A DNA stretch of 64,000 nt. Source: Rhodocyclaceae bacterium (lineage in GTDB: Bacteria > Pseudomonadota > Gammaproteobacteria > Burkholderiales > Rhodocyclaceae). Shown one piece after another: positions 16,001-24,491 of this stretch (its first letter is position 1; each line of letters starts with the position of its first letter). The notes beneath the pieces were generated by a model, which saw only the letters and a program-made list of their open reading frames with translations, did not search any database and was not told where the DNA came from. The stretch covers positions 124,001 through 188,000 of the forward strand of contig JAEUNL010000004.1 of the NCBI GenBank assembly GCA_016791115.1, in the 5' to 3' direction. The translations under genes and the position numbers were made by a program.

Positions 16001-18796
16001 ATCGGCGCCGATTCGATCCATGATCTCGGGCGTGCGCTGGAAGGGGCCCAGGCCCGTTTGGTACGAGCGGATCTGGCACCGAACGCCGAACACTCGGCGC
16101 TCCTGAACAACGTCGCAAGCGTTCTGGAAGGCATGGTCGGATCGATTGCCGAACGGCAGTTGCCGCCCCCCGCCCCCGACCTCATCGATCAGCTTTCCGC
16201 AATCGCTGCAGCCCCCTTCAAGGCAGAGGTGGTCCAGCTTCGTGTCGTCAGCCCGCCGTTCACGCCCGAACAGCCCGCCGAGCAGCCTGAGCCGATCCCT
16301 GAATCCGTTGCCGAGGCGCCGACGCGCGAACCGGCCCCTCAGGATGCCGAGGACCAACCATCCGAAGCGGAACACGTTGCGGAACCCCTGCCGCAATCGG
16401 CATCGACGGCAACGCCGGAACCTGCAGTTGTCGAACTGCCCGCCGGGGCCGGGATTGCGGAAGAACCCGTCGCCATACAGGCTGCAGCAGCCGAGTTCGT
16501 ACCTGCCGCGGAACTGCCTACGCCCCACGAGGAGCGGCGCCGCAAGCTGCGTCTGTCGGATGATCTCGACTTGCAACTGCTTCCCCTGTTCCTGGAGGAA
16601 GCTGACGACCTCCAGCGTGAAATCGGGATGGAATTGCGCCAATGGCGCAGCGAGCCCGAAGCCATGGAGCACGCGCAATCGCTTGCTCGTCTGTTGCACA
16701 CGCTCAAGGGCAGCGCCCGCATGGCCGGCGCGATGGGCCTGGGCGAACTCGTTCATGCGATGGAATCGCGCGTCGAGCAATGCAGCGCCGAAGACATCGC
16801 ATCGACTGCCTTCCTCGACGAGGTCGAAACCTCCTACGACCATGCCGGCGCGATGATCGAGCGCCTGCGTGGCGGCGAGCCTTCGGTTCCGGCCCCGGCG
16901 CCGACGGTTGCCGAACCGGTTGCGCTTGCGGCCACGGCGATATCGACCGCGACCATGGAGGATCTCGAAACCGAACTTGCGGCACAGCGGGCCATGGTTC
17001 GCGTCCGCGCCGAGTTGATCGACCGCTTCGTCAACGAGGCAGGCGAGATCAGCATCGCGCGCACCCGCGTGGAGGGCGAAATGCGCACCCTGCGCGGATC
17101 GCTGCTCGACCTGACCGAGAACGTGATCCGCCTGCGCAACCAGTTGCGCGAAATCGAGATTCAGGCCGAATCCCAGATGCAATCGCGTATTGCACAAGCC
17201 CAGGCACGCGACACGGATTTCGATCCGCTGGAGATGGACCGCTATACGCGGTTGCAGGAAGTCACGCGCATGATGGCCGAGTCGGTAAACGACGTGACCA
17301 CCGTGCAGCACAACCTGCTGCGCAACCTCGATGCAGCGGACGCTGCCCTGATCTCGCAGTCACGCCTGAATCGCGACCTGCACCAAGGCCTCATGAGCAT
17401 GCGCCTGATGCCTTTCGATTCGATTGCGGAACGACTCTACCGCGTCGTGCGGCAGACGGCGAAGGATCAGGGCAAGAAGGTGAACCTCGACCTGCGCGGC
17501 GGTCAGATCGAAATCGACCGGGGCGTTCTCGACAAGATGACTGCACCGATCGAGCACCTGCTGCGGAATTCGGTGACCCACGGCATCGAATCGCGCGAAG
17601 TTCGCGCCCACCGCGGTAAGCCGGAAATCGGCCAGATCGTTCTTGCGCTCACGCAGGAGGGCAACGACGTCGCCATCACCATGACCGACGATGGCGGTGG
17701 CCTGGACTTTGATCGCATTCGTGCAAAAGGCCTGGCCCTCGGCATGCTGCAGCCAGAGCAGACCCACGACGAAGCCGTGCTGACCAATCTCATCTTCGCG
17801 CCGGGTTTCTCAACCGCCGAGCAACTGACCGAGGTCGCGGGTCGTGGCGTCGGGATGGACGTGGTACAGAGCGAGACGGCAACGGTGGGAGGGCGCATCG
17901 AGGTGCGTTCCGATGCCGGTGTCGGCGCCCGGTTCTCCATCGTGCTACCGCAAACGACCGCGGTCACGCAGGCGCTGCTCGTGACGGCAGCCGGCAAGAC
18001 CTACGCCATTCCCTCGGCCATGGTCGAGCAGGTTCGCGAACTCAAGCAAGCCGTGCTCGACAAGATCATCGCCGACGGCGCGGCTGAATGGATGGAGGAG
18101 CGCTATCCGTACCATTACCTGCCCCGCCTGCTTGGTGACTACGAAAGCGTACCGGAAGTTTCCCGGTTGAGCTGGGTGCTGCTGTTGCGCGCCGGCGCGC
18201 AACGCGTCGCACTGCGGGTAGATGCCCTGCGCGGCAATCAGGAAATCGTGCTCAAGAAGACGGGGCCGCAACTGGCGCGCGTCATCGGCGTCGCCGGTGC
18301 CACGGTACTGGGCGACGGGGAGATTGTGCTGATGCTCAACCCGATCGCGCTCGCCGGCCGCGAACTGCGCGCACCGCAGCATGCCAAGGCCGTTGCACCG
18401 CGCCTGGAACCGGCCCGCCTGCCGACGGTGATGGTGGTCGACGATTCCCTTACCGTTCGCAAGATCACCGGCCGTCTGCTCGAGCGCTCGGGCTATCACG
18501 TCGTCACGGCGAAGGACGGCGTCGACGCCCTCGAGCAGTTGATCGATACCGTACCCGACGTGATGCTGGTCGATATCGAAATGCCGCGCATGGATGGCTT
18601 CGACCTGACGCGAAACGTGCGGGCTGACGAGCGGACGAAGAAGATCCCGATCATCATGATCACCTCGCGCATCGCCGACAAGCATCGCAACTATGCGAAA
18701 GAGATCGGCGTCAATCACTACCTGGGCAAGCCCTACCAGGAAGAAGAACTGCTGCAAATGATCGGCAGTTACGCCAAGGCGCCCGCAACTGCCTGA
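13046..18796 (+). CDS. chpA: Hybrid sensor kinase ChpA/PilL of the Pil-Chp system
   Basis: 1916 aa CheA-type kinase. Clear Hpt domains carry phosphorylatable His at H715 (FHTLKGSS), H977 (AHTLAGIA) and H1218 (LHTLKGSA). The first 650 residues hold at least one degenerate Hpt-like domain (AHGALSIVGLDGL near residue 54). Acidic/Pro-Ala linkers separate them. The catalytic core has an N box at about 1502-1520 (LLRNSVTHGIESR), G boxes MTDDGGG (about 1545) and GRGVGMDVV (about 1599), then a CheW-like domain at about 1640-1780. A C-terminal receiver has VVDDS at about 1798 and phospho-acceptor D1843. It would phosphorylate PilG, PilH and its own receiver. It is the last gene of the operon, with GAGG before the ATG. 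Confidence 0.95.
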   Translation: MNLGAAETDLGPLSWVKGEIDIALGRSFDALSLAAEGEQAQLRTAQTHLHQAHGALSIVGLDGLTQFSEALEQLIGSMADGSLASGGIALAGRSISALRQFLDDLAAGAPNQPLRLGGLYKEIQIARGQPAPAPSDLFYPDLMLRPPRRDVPAQPLSPKQMRLERARLERGLLEVFRGKTGIGLQFMRTAIANVERAQTLPATRALWWASLGLFDALLSGDVAVTPPIKKLCARIDGQMRKLAEGSTVVGERLMRDVLYHVAAAPATTPLLREIKSAYKLDALIPSPDTSLEGSSLKPLLRALRERLGEAKDAWNRFGAGAAVALPQFEEKIRSLRSEMNALGRTEFAALASAIDDTTQWLRKDPLRHSDEIAMEMATALLVLETGLEQFAQPGSDFARQSTTMVARLSTVQSGEVLPAAQIPLLNELSRRAQERLLMAQVAREIQASLGQIEQALDAFFRDPTQSAGLEKLDAPLKQVEGALAMLGEIRAITVLREAGAQIKDFCQLGALADAQQFESVAHKLSAIGFYVDSLQYGSADLENLLSPGSKPAAVEESAASSAMEDELAQQVRDAQALAAQLKDKPEDDGLREELKQNLETIRKDATIVADSALEQQARDALQALETSPDAEFDATATNIQALLANATPEPAAPPAPSADTTRLAESTEEEIDAELLEIFLQEAHEVLATIGDNIEPARNNPGDREVLTTIRRGFHTLKGSSRMVGLKEFGEAAWGIEQVMNRVLQADDAIATPSLLALVGDAREQFAAWVHQLESGGPTHRDASELMAQAERVKAGDQATEPEILAPTLPSMEMPAAAIPAVPPEHEASPFAETIAMGDQLYIGRDEEFARPNEGEPEILMPELSFPDSSMKDGLDLEASTILDIETLAALGDEAANEQQEIEIVPLEGPEDELSLLDQSATEPDAVVLGNRTISSGLLEMFLTEARGHIATLRRELARLHVNPALLPPEPAVRAAHTLAGIASTIGADSIHDLGRALEGAQARLVRADLAPNAEHSALLNNVASVLEGMVGSIAERQLPPPAPDLIDQLSAIAAAPFKAEVVQLRVVSPPFTPEQPAEQPEPIPESVAEAPTREPAPQDAEDQPSEAEHVAEPLPQSASTATPEPAVVELPAGAGIAEEPVAIQAAAAEFVPAAELPTPHEERRRKLRLSDDLDLQLLPLFLEEADDLQREIGMELRQWRSEPEAMEHAQSLARLLHTLKGSARMAGAMGLGELVHAMESRVEQCSAEDIASTAFLDEVETSYDHAGAMIERLRGGEPSVPAPAPTVAEPVALAATAISTATMEDLETELAAQRAMVRVRAELIDRFVNEAGEISIARTRVEGEMRTLRGSLLDLTENVIRLRNQLREIEIQAESQMQSRIAQAQARDTDFDPLEMDRYTRLQEVTRMMAESVNDVTTVQHNLLRNLDAADAALISQSRLNRDLHQGLMSMRLMPFDSIAERLYRVVRQTAKDQGKKVNLDLRGGQIEIDRGVLDKMTAPIEHLLRNSVTHGIESREVRAHRGKPEIGQIVLALTQEGNDVAITMTDDGGGLDFDRIRAKGLALGMLQPEQTHDEAVLTNLIFAPGFSTAEQLTEVAGRGVGMDVVQSETATVGGRIEVRSDAGVGARFSIVLPQTTAVTQALLVTAAGKTYAIPSAMVEQVRELKQAVLDKIIADGAAEWMEERYPYHYLPRLLGDYESVPEVSRLSWVLLLRAGAQRVALRVDALRGNQEIVLKKTGPQLARVIGVAGATVLGDGEIVLMLNPIALAGRELRAPQHAKAVAPRLEPARLPTVMVVDDSLTVRKITGRLLERSGYHVVTAKDGVDALEQLIDTVPDVMLVDIEMPRMDGFDLTRNVRADERTKKIPIIMITSRIADKHRNYAKEIGVNHYLGKPYQEEELLQMIGSYAKAPATA

Positions 18797-18799
18797 TGC

Positions 18800-18822
18800 A
18801 TTGCGGGGCTCCGCCCCGCAAT
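18800..18822. terminator. Hairpin between chpA and photolyase
   Basis: Perfect 10-bp GC-rich stem ATTGCGGGGC / GCCCCGCAAT with a TCC loop, 3 nt after the chpA stop. The convergent photolyase gene ends 35 bp further on, so it can serve both strands. There is no long T-run on either side, but the stem is strong. Confidence 0.7.
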
Positions 18823-18856
18823 CCGCTTTCGCCTCTCCAGTTCCCGACGCCCTGCG

Positions 18857-20305
18857 CTACTCGCCACCCGCCGCCTTAACCACCTTGTAACGCACCAGTG
18901 TGCGCGCACGTGCGACAGCGTGCTCGACCAGCGGCGCGGGATAGTCGGTTCCGATGCGACACCCGGCGACCTGCTGCTCGGCCTCGCTCATCAACCACGG
19001 TGCGTGGATGCGCTTGTCCGGCACGTGGACAAGTTCCGGCACGTAGCGACGAATGAATGCGCCGGTGGCGTCGAAGCGCTCCGACTGGGTCACCGGATTG
19101 AAGATGCGAAAGTAGGGCTGCGCATCGCAGCCGGTCGACGCCGCCCATTGCCAGCCGCCATTGTTCGACGCGAGGTCGAAATCGTTGAGTTGCCGCGCGA
19201 ACCACGCCTCACCCTGGCGCCAGTCGATGCCGAGGTCCTTGACCAGAAAGGATGCCGCCACCATGCGCAAGCGGTTATGCATGTAGCCGGTGGCGTCTAG
19301 CTGGCGCATCGCGGCATCGACCAGCGGATAGCCGGTGCGGCCTTCGCACCACGCGGCATACCAGTCCGGGCGCTGGTCGAATTGCACGGCATCGTATTCC
19401 GGCCGGAACGACGCACCGACGACATGCGGATTGAGAGCGAGAATCATGTGGTAGAAATCGCGCCACACCAACTCGTTGAGCCAGATCTCGGCACCCTTGC
19501 TGCCGTGGAGCATGCGCACGTGGGCCTCGCGCGCCAGTTCGCGAATCGAGATGGTGCCGAAGCGCAAGTGGGTCGACAGGTAGGAGGGCCCCTTGATCGC
19601 CGGGTAGTCGCGCCGCTCGTGGTAGGCGTCGATGCGTGCCAGGAAATCGGCAAACAGCGAACGGGCACCCGTCATGCCGCAGGGCAGTTTCAACGCATGA
19701 AGGTTCGTCGGTTCGAAACCGATCTGCGCCAATGTCGGGATGGCCGCACTCTCCGGCGGTGGTGCAAGCCTGGGGTGCGCGTCGCACGGATGCGGGGCAA
19801 GGTCCCGCGGCGTGAGCTGTCGCATCCAGGCATTGCGATAGGGCGTGTAAACCGAAAAGGGCTTGCCGGCGCCGCTCAGCACCTCGCGGCGCTCGAAGAT
19901 CACCTGATCCTTGAACGTGCGCAGCGCCACGCCTTGCGACTCGAGCGCCTTGCCGACTGTGGCGTCGCGCGCAACCGCCTGTGGTTCGTAATCGCGGTTG
20001 CAGAACACCGCCGCGACACCAAGTTCGTGCGCCAGGCGCGGAATCACGTCGCGTGCTGCGCCTTGACGCACGATCAGGCCCCCGCCCTTTTTGCCCAACT
20101 GTTCGTCGAGTTCGACCAGGCTGTCGCGGATGAATTCGACACGCCGGTCCGTCCGCGATGCGAGGGCGTCGAGAATCTCGGTATCGAACACGAATGCGCA
20201 GTACACCCGCTCGAACTCGGCAAGTGCGTGCGACAGCGCCGTGTGGTCGAAGTCGCGCAGATCGCGTCGAAACCAGACCAGCGCGGCAGGTGGGGTGAAT
20301 TTCAT
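18857..20305 (-). CDS. phrB: Deoxyribodipyrimidine photolyase
   Basis: 482 aa cryptochrome/photolyase. The N-terminal Rossmann antenna domain begins LVWFRRDLRDFDHTAL. The C-terminal FAD domain contains WLNELVWRDFYHMIL, TGYPLVDAAMRQL, MHNRLRMVAASFLVKDL and the NNGGWQWAASTGCDAQPYFRIFNP region that lines the flavin and the DNA lesion. It repairs cyclobutane pyrimidine dimers with blue light. The start at 20305 (MKFTPPAAL) gives a normal N-terminus; an in-frame extension of 19 codons to 20362 is possible but not family-like. No strong Shine-Dalgarno. The 289-bp divergent gap to algH shows no clear regulatory site on this side. Confidence 0.95.
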   Translation of the reverse strand: MKFTPPAALVWFRRDLRDFDHTALSHALAEFERVYCAFVFDTEILDALASRTDRRVEFIRDSLVELDEQLGKKGGGLIVRQGAARDVIPRLAHELGVAAVFCNRDYEPQAVARDATVGKALESQGVALRTFKDQVIFERREVLSGAGKPFSVYTPYRNAWMRQLTPRDLAPHPCDAHPRLAPPPESAAIPTLAQIGFEPTNLHALKLPCGMTGARSLFADFLARIDAYHERRDYPAIKGPSYLSTHLRFGTISIRELAREAHVRMLHGSKGAEIWLNELVWRDFYHMILALNPHVVGASFRPEYDAVQFDQRPDWYAAWCEGRTGYPLVDAAMRQLDATGYMHNRLRMVAASFLVKDLGIDWRQGEAWFARQLNDFDLASNNGGWQWAASTGCDAQPYFRIFNPVTQSERFDATGAFIRRYVPELVHVPDKRIHAPWLMSEAEQQVAGCRIGTDYPAPLVEHAVARARTLVRYKVVKAAGGE

Positions 20306-20594
20306 GGGATGCTCGGTCGAGGCGCCGGCATGCGGCCGGATTTGTTTGCGCATGCTGCGCACCGTCTCGCATCATGCCGCGTTGCCGGAACGCAGTAAAC
20401 ACGGACATCTCGGGCATGGCATGCCGCTTGGCCAATAACCACGCCGGTTCCAAGGCGCCAGGCTTGAAGATCGAACACCCATGCGCCTCCTGACCTGCAC
20501 AAGCCATGACGGACGGACAACCCGGCCGAAACATGCGATCCCGCCGCGGGCGCCGGTTTGAACTGCATTGCGCCACGGCGGTAAAATCACGGTC

Positions 20595-21170
20595 GTGATC
20601 AAACCGCCCGAAATCAACGTCAATCTGACGAACCACTTTCTGATCGCCATGCCCGCCATGGTGGATCCGAACTTTTCCCGCACGCTGACCTTCATCTGCG
20701 AGCATTCGGATCAGGGCGCGCTTGGCGTAATCGTCAATCGTCCGCTCGACATGTCGCTCGACACGCTGTTCGAACGCGTCGATCTCAAGCTCGAAAGCGA
20801 ACGCTTCCAGGACATGCCGGTGTATTTCGGCGGCCCGGTCCAGACCGACCGCGGCTTCGTGCTGCACCGGCCGGCAGGGAGCTGGAACTCCACGCTTGCA
20901 ATCGGCGAGACGCTTGCTTTGACATCCTCGCGCGACATCCTCGAGGCCTTTGGCCATGAAGGCGAACCACAACAGGTACTGGTCACGCTCGGCTACGCCG
21001 GCTGGTCGGCCGGCCAGCTCGAGCACGAACTGGCGCAGAATGCCTGGCTCACGGTGCCGGCCGAACACGCCATCATGTTCGACCTGCCTCCGGAGGAGCG
21101 CCTGCCGGCCGCAATGCAGTTGCTGGGTATCGATTTCGCGAACCTTTCCGAAGTCGCCGGGCATGCGTGA
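20595..21170 (+). CDS. algH: UPF0301/AlgH (YqgE) family protein
   Basis: 191 aa. Signature strings: [47 protein letters not shown] and [23 protein letters not shown]. Biochemical role unsettled; it is linked to alginate and virulence gene expression in Pseudomonas. GTG at 20595 is chosen because it is closest to the family start; an in-frame TTG at 20568 is the alternative. TAAAAT at about 20580-20586 is a likely -10, which would leave a very short leader. It heads algH-ruvX-pyrR-pyrB-pyrC', a conserved arrangement. Confidence 0.92.
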   Translation: MIKPPEINVNLTNHFLIAMPAMVDPNFSRTLTFICEHSDQGALGVIVNRPLDMSLDTLFERVDLKLESERFQDMPVYFGGPVQTDRGFVLHRPAGSWNSTLAIGETLALTSSRDILEAFGHEGEPQQVLVTLGYAGWSAGQLEHELAQNAWLTVPAEHAIMFDLPPEERLPAAMQLLGIDFANLSEVAGHA

Positions 21171-21654
21171 CCACAGCGCACTGCCCGCCTTGACCGATCC
21201 CAGCCAAACCCCCGTTCCCGCCGCTTCAGCCACGGTGCTCGCTTTCGACTTCGGCGAAGCGCGCATCGGCGTCGCGGTGGGCGAAACCCTTGTTGGCAGC
21301 GCCCGTCCGCTGATCACGATCGCCGAGCCGTCAAACGTCGCGCGTTTTGCAGCGATTGCGCGGCTTGTCGAGGAATGGCAGCCGGCCCGGCTCGTTGTCG
21401 GGCTTCCGCAAAACGACGACGGAAGCGAGCATGCGATGAGCGCACGATGCCAGCGCTTCGCCAACCAGTTGCAGGGCCGCTTCGGCGTTCCGGTCACGCT
21501 GGTGGACGAGCGCTATAGCTCGCTCGAGGCCGACACCGATCTGCAACAGCGCGGGCTGCGGTGGCAGGCACGCAAGCCGCTCCTCGATGCACATGCGGCA
21601 CAGGTGATTCTTCAAAGCTATCTTCAGGATCAACATGGAACTTCCCGAGGCTGA
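21163..21654 (+). CDS. ruvX: Holliday junction resolvase-like nuclease RuvX (YqgF)
   Basis: 163 aa RNase H-fold protein. Acidic residues are in [16 protein letters not shown], the glycine-rich turn in [19 protein letters not shown], and further conserved residues in [11 protein letters not shown] and the C-terminal [13 protein letters not shown]. Implicated in 16S rRNA 5' processing and Holliday junction resolution. Its ATG overlaps the algH stop by 8 bp and its end overlaps pyrR by 20 bp, so the three are translationally coupled. The N-terminal 20 residues are extra relative to short homologues. Confidence 0.93.
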   Translation: MRDHSALPALTDPSQTPVPAASATVLAFDFGEARIGVAVGETLVGSARPLITIAEPSNVARFAAIARLVEEWQPARLVVGLPQNDDGSEHAMSARCQRFANQLQGRFGVPVTLVDERYSSLEADTDLQQRGLRWQARKPLLDAHAAQVILQSYLQDQHGTSRG

Positions 21655-22138
21655 ACGACTGATCGTCGAACTCGTCGCGCAGATGCGCCCGGCCATCACG
21701 CCGGACACGGCACTGGTCGGCATCCACACCGGCGGCGTCTGGCTCGCCGAGCGTCTGCATGCCGAACTGGGACTCGAAGCGCCGCTGGGCAGCATCGATG
21801 TTGCGTTTTACCGCGACGACCTCGACAGCCGCGGCCTGCACGCCAAGGCCCGCCGGTCCGAGATTCCGTTCGATGTCGAGGGACGGCCGGTGGTCATCGT
21901 CGATGACGTGCTCTATACCGGCCGTACCACGCGCGCCGCGCTCAACGAACTGTTCGACTACGGCAGGCCGGCGCGCGTCGATCTCGCGGTGCTCGTCGAT
22001 CGTGGCGGGCGCGAGTTGCCAATCGAGGCGCGCTATTGTGCGCATCGGCTCGAGCGGCCACTGCCGCCCAACCGCAACCTGCAACTGGACCGTGGCGACG
22101 ACGGCCTGTTTTCGCTGCGCCTGATCGAAGCCAAATAG
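21635..22138 (+). CDS. pyrR: PyrR bifunctional regulator / uracil phosphoribosyltransferase
   Basis: 167 aa type I phosphoribosyltransferase. The PRPP loop [13 protein letters not shown] is intact. [15 protein letters not shown] and the DVAFYRDDL motif specific to PyrR are present, as is [11 protein letters not shown]. In Gram-positives PyrR binds pyr mRNA; in proteobacteria its role next to pyrBC' is less certain, probably regulation or UPRTase activity. AGGA before the ATG. It is tightly coupled to ruvX (20-bp overlap) and 12 bp before pyrB. I did not see a PyrR-type anti-antiterminator leader. Confidence 0.93.
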   Translation: MELPEAERLIVELVAQMRPAITPDTALVGIHTGGVWLAERLHAELGLEAPLGSIDVAFYRDDLDSRGLHAKARRSEIPFDVEGRPVVIVDDVLYTGRTTRAALNELFDYGRPARVDLAVLVDRGGRELPIEARYCAHRLERPLPPNRNLQLDRGDDGLFSLRLIEAK

Positions 22139-22150
22139 CCTCCGACGACA

Positions 22151-23113
22151 ATGGCCAAGAACCCGCAACTCAACGCCAACGGCGAACTCAAGCACCTGCT
22201 CTCGATCGAGGGCCTGCCGCGCGACATCATCAGCGCGATTCTGGATACGGCAGAACCCTTCACCGAGGTCGCCGAACGCGAGGTGAAGAAGCTCCCGCTG
22301 CTGCGTGGCAAGAGCGTGTTCAACCTGTTCTTCGAGAACTCGACGCGCACGCGCACCACATTCGAGATTGCAGCAAAACGTCTGTCCGCCGACGTGATCA
22401 ACCTCAACGTCTCGACCTCGTCGACCAACAAGGGCGAAACCCTGCTCGACACGGTGGACAACCTGGTCGCGATGCAGGCCGACATGTTCGTCGTGCGGCA
22501 CGCGTCGAGCGGCGCCCCCTACCTGATCGCACAGCATCTCGAATCGACCAATCGGCCGAACGTACACGTCGTGAATGCCGGCGACGGCCGCCATGCCCAT
22601 CCGACGCAGGGTTTGCTGGACATGTACACCATCCGCCACTTCAAGCGCGATTTCACGCAACTAACGGTGGCGATCATCGGTGACATCCTGCATTCGCGCG
22701 TGGCGCGCAGCCAGATCCATGCGTTGACCACGCTGGGCGTGCCCGAAGTGCGCGCGATCGGCCCCAAGACGCTGCTGCCGACTGATGTCGAGCGGCTCGG
22801 CGTGCGCGTGTTCCATGACATGCGCGAGGGGCTGAAGGGTGTCGACGTGGTCATGATGCTGCGGCTGCAGAACGAACGCATGACCGGTTCGCTGCTGCCC
22901 AGCCCGCAGGAGTATTTCAAGTTCTTCGGCCTTACGGAGGAGAAACTCGCGCTCGCCAAACCGGACGCGATCGTGCTGCATCCGGGGCCGATGAACCGTG
23001 GCGTCGAGATCGATTCCGCAGTGGCGGACGGCGTTCAGGCCGTGATCCTGCCGCAGGTGACTTTCGGCATTGCCGTACGCATGGCGGTAATGAGCATGCT
23101 GGCTCGTGGATGA
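22151..23113 (+). CDS. pyrB: Aspartate carbamoyltransferase catalytic subunit
   Basis: 320 aa. The carbamoyl-phosphate loop [12 protein letters not shown] is intact, with [19 protein letters not shown], the RLQNERM segment and the C-terminal [11 protein letters not shown]. It makes N-carbamoyl-aspartate, the committed step of pyrimidine synthesis. The next gene encodes the inactive dihydroorotase-like partner PyrC', which in Pseudomonas-type class A ATCase is needed to assemble the dodecamer; the stop at 23113 lies 4 bp before that gene's ATG. Confidence 0.97.
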   Translation: MAKNPQLNANGELKHLLSIEGLPRDIISAILDTAEPFTEVAEREVKKLPLLRGKSVFNLFFENSTRTRTTFEIAAKRLSADVINLNVSTSSTNKGETLLDTVDNLVAMQADMFVVRHASSGAPYLIAQHLESTNRPNVHVVNAGDGRHAHPTQGLLDMYTIRHFKRDFTQLTVAIIGDILHSRVARSQIHALTTLGVPEVRAIGPKTLLPTDVERLGVRVFHDMREGLKGVDVVMMLRLQNERMTGSLLPSPQEYFKFFGLTEEKLALAKPDAIVLHPGPMNRGVEIDSAVADGVQAVILPQVTFGIAVRMAVMSMLARG

Positions 23114-23117
23114 CAGG

Positions 23118-24392
23118 ATGAAGATACATATCAGGAACGGACACGTCGTCGACCCGGCAAACCGGATCGACGCCAGACAGGATCTTTTCATCGCCGCCGG
23201 ACGCATCGTTGCGGTCGGCCAAGCGCCGGAAGGCTTCACTGCCAACCGGACCGTCGATGCTGCGGGGTTGATCGTCGCCCCGGGCTTGGTCGACCTCTCC
23301 GCCCGCCTGCGCGAACCGGGGTTCGAATACAAGGCAACGCTGGAGTCGGAGCTTGGCGCCGCGGTCGCCGGCGGCGTAACCAGCCTGGCCTGTCCGCCGG
23401 ACACCGACCCGCCGCTCGATGAACCGGGCCTGGTCGAGATGCTCAAGCACCGCGCACGAAACCTCAATCTGGCCCACGTCTATCCGCACGGTGCGCTGAC
23501 CGTGAAACTCAAGGGCCAGACGCTGACGGAAATGGGCGAACTTGCCGAGGCGGGTTGCGTGGCCTTCAGCCAGGCAAACACCGTGGTGCAGGACACCCAG
23601 GTGTTGATGCGCGCCCTGCAATACGCCGCGACCTTCGGCTACAGCGTGTGGCTGCAGCCGCAGGACAGCTATCTGGCCAAGGAAGGCGTGGCGCACGATG
23701 GCGAGGTCGCCTCGCGCCTGGGCCTGGCTGGTATTCCCGTGCTGGCGGAAACCGTGGCCATCGCGACCGTCGTGCAACTGGTTCGTGCCACCGGAGTGCA
23801 TGTGCACTTTGCCCGGATTTCCAGCGCGGCCGGCCTGCGCATGATCGAGGAAGCACGCGCCGAGGGCCTGAAGGTGACCTGCGACGTCTCGATCAACCAC
23901 CTGCATCTGTGCGACGTCGATATCGGCTACTTCAATGCGCATTGCCGCATGGAACCGCCCTTGCGCGCCCAGTCCGACCGGGAGGCGCTGCGTCGCGGGC
24001 TCGCCGAGGGGCGAATTGACGCGGTGTGTTCGGACCATACGCCGGTCGACGACGACGCGAAGCAACTGCCATTTGCCGAAGCGGAAACGGGCGCAACCGG
24101 GCTCGAGCTTCTGCTGCCGCTCACGCTCAAGTGGGCACAGGAAATGAAACTGCCGCTGTCGACCGCGCTTGCCCGCATCACGTCCGATGCAGCGCGCATT
24201 CTCGGCATCCCCGCGGGAACGCTCTCGCCCGGCGCAAACGCGGACATCTGCATATTCGACCCGCGCGCCGATTCCCGTATCTCCCGCGAATCGCTGAGAA
24301 GCCAGGGCAAGAACACGCCGTTCCTCGGCCTGGAACTGGCCGGACTGACGCGCTACACCCTCGCAGCAGGCCACGTCGTGTTCGAGCGCTAG
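23118..24392 (+). CDS. pyrC': Dihydroorotase-like subunit PyrC' (probably inactive)
   Basis: 424 aa amidohydrolase-fold protein. The usual metal motif HxH before LREPG is replaced: GLVDLSARLREPGFEYK has Ser-Ala-Arg where active enzymes have His-x-His. Later conserved segments (CSDHTPVDDDAK, ILGIPAGTLSPGANADICIFDP) remain. That pattern is the hallmark of the catalytically dead PyrC' scaffold of class A aspartate transcarbamoylases, so a separate active PyrC is expected elsewhere in the genome. ATG at 23118 has a short AGG just before it; an in-frame GTG at 23106 overlaps pyrB and is the alternative. Confidence 0.9.
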   Translation: MKIHIRNGHVVDPANRIDARQDLFIAAGRIVAVGQAPEGFTANRTVDAAGLIVAPGLVDLSARLREPGFEYKATLESELGAAVAGGVTSLACPPDTDPPLDEPGLVEMLKHRARNLNLAHVYPHGALTVKLKGQTLTEMGELAEAGCVAFSQANTVVQDTQVLMRALQYAATFGYSVWLQPQDSYLAKEGVAHDGEVASRLGLAGIPVLAETVAIATVVQLVRATGVHVHFARISSAAGLRMIEEARAEGLKVTCDVSINHLHLCDVDIGYFNAHCRMEPPLRAQSDREALRRGLAEGRIDAVCSDHTPVDDDAKQLPFAEAETGATGLELLLPLTLKWAQEMKLPLSTALARITSDAARILGIPAGTLSPGANADICIFDPRADSRISRESLRSQGKNTPFLGLELAGLTRYTLAAGHVVFER

Positions 24393-24491
24393 TATCTCCT
24401 CGACCCAGGTCGATGGATGTAGCGGTCGGCCTGCATGGCGTGGCAGGGCGCCAGGGGTTCCGACAGACGTGACCCGCGGGAAACGGACCGT

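Noticed and set aside
14876-17311. 811-codon minus-strand open frame inside chpA
   Set aside because: Antisense to the kinase; composition follows reversed codons of the true gene.
19275-21497. 740-codon minus-strand open frame from inside phrB to past algH and into ruvX
   Set aside because: It crosses photolyase codons in a wrong frame, the divergent gap and the algH/ruvX antisense; no homologous segments.
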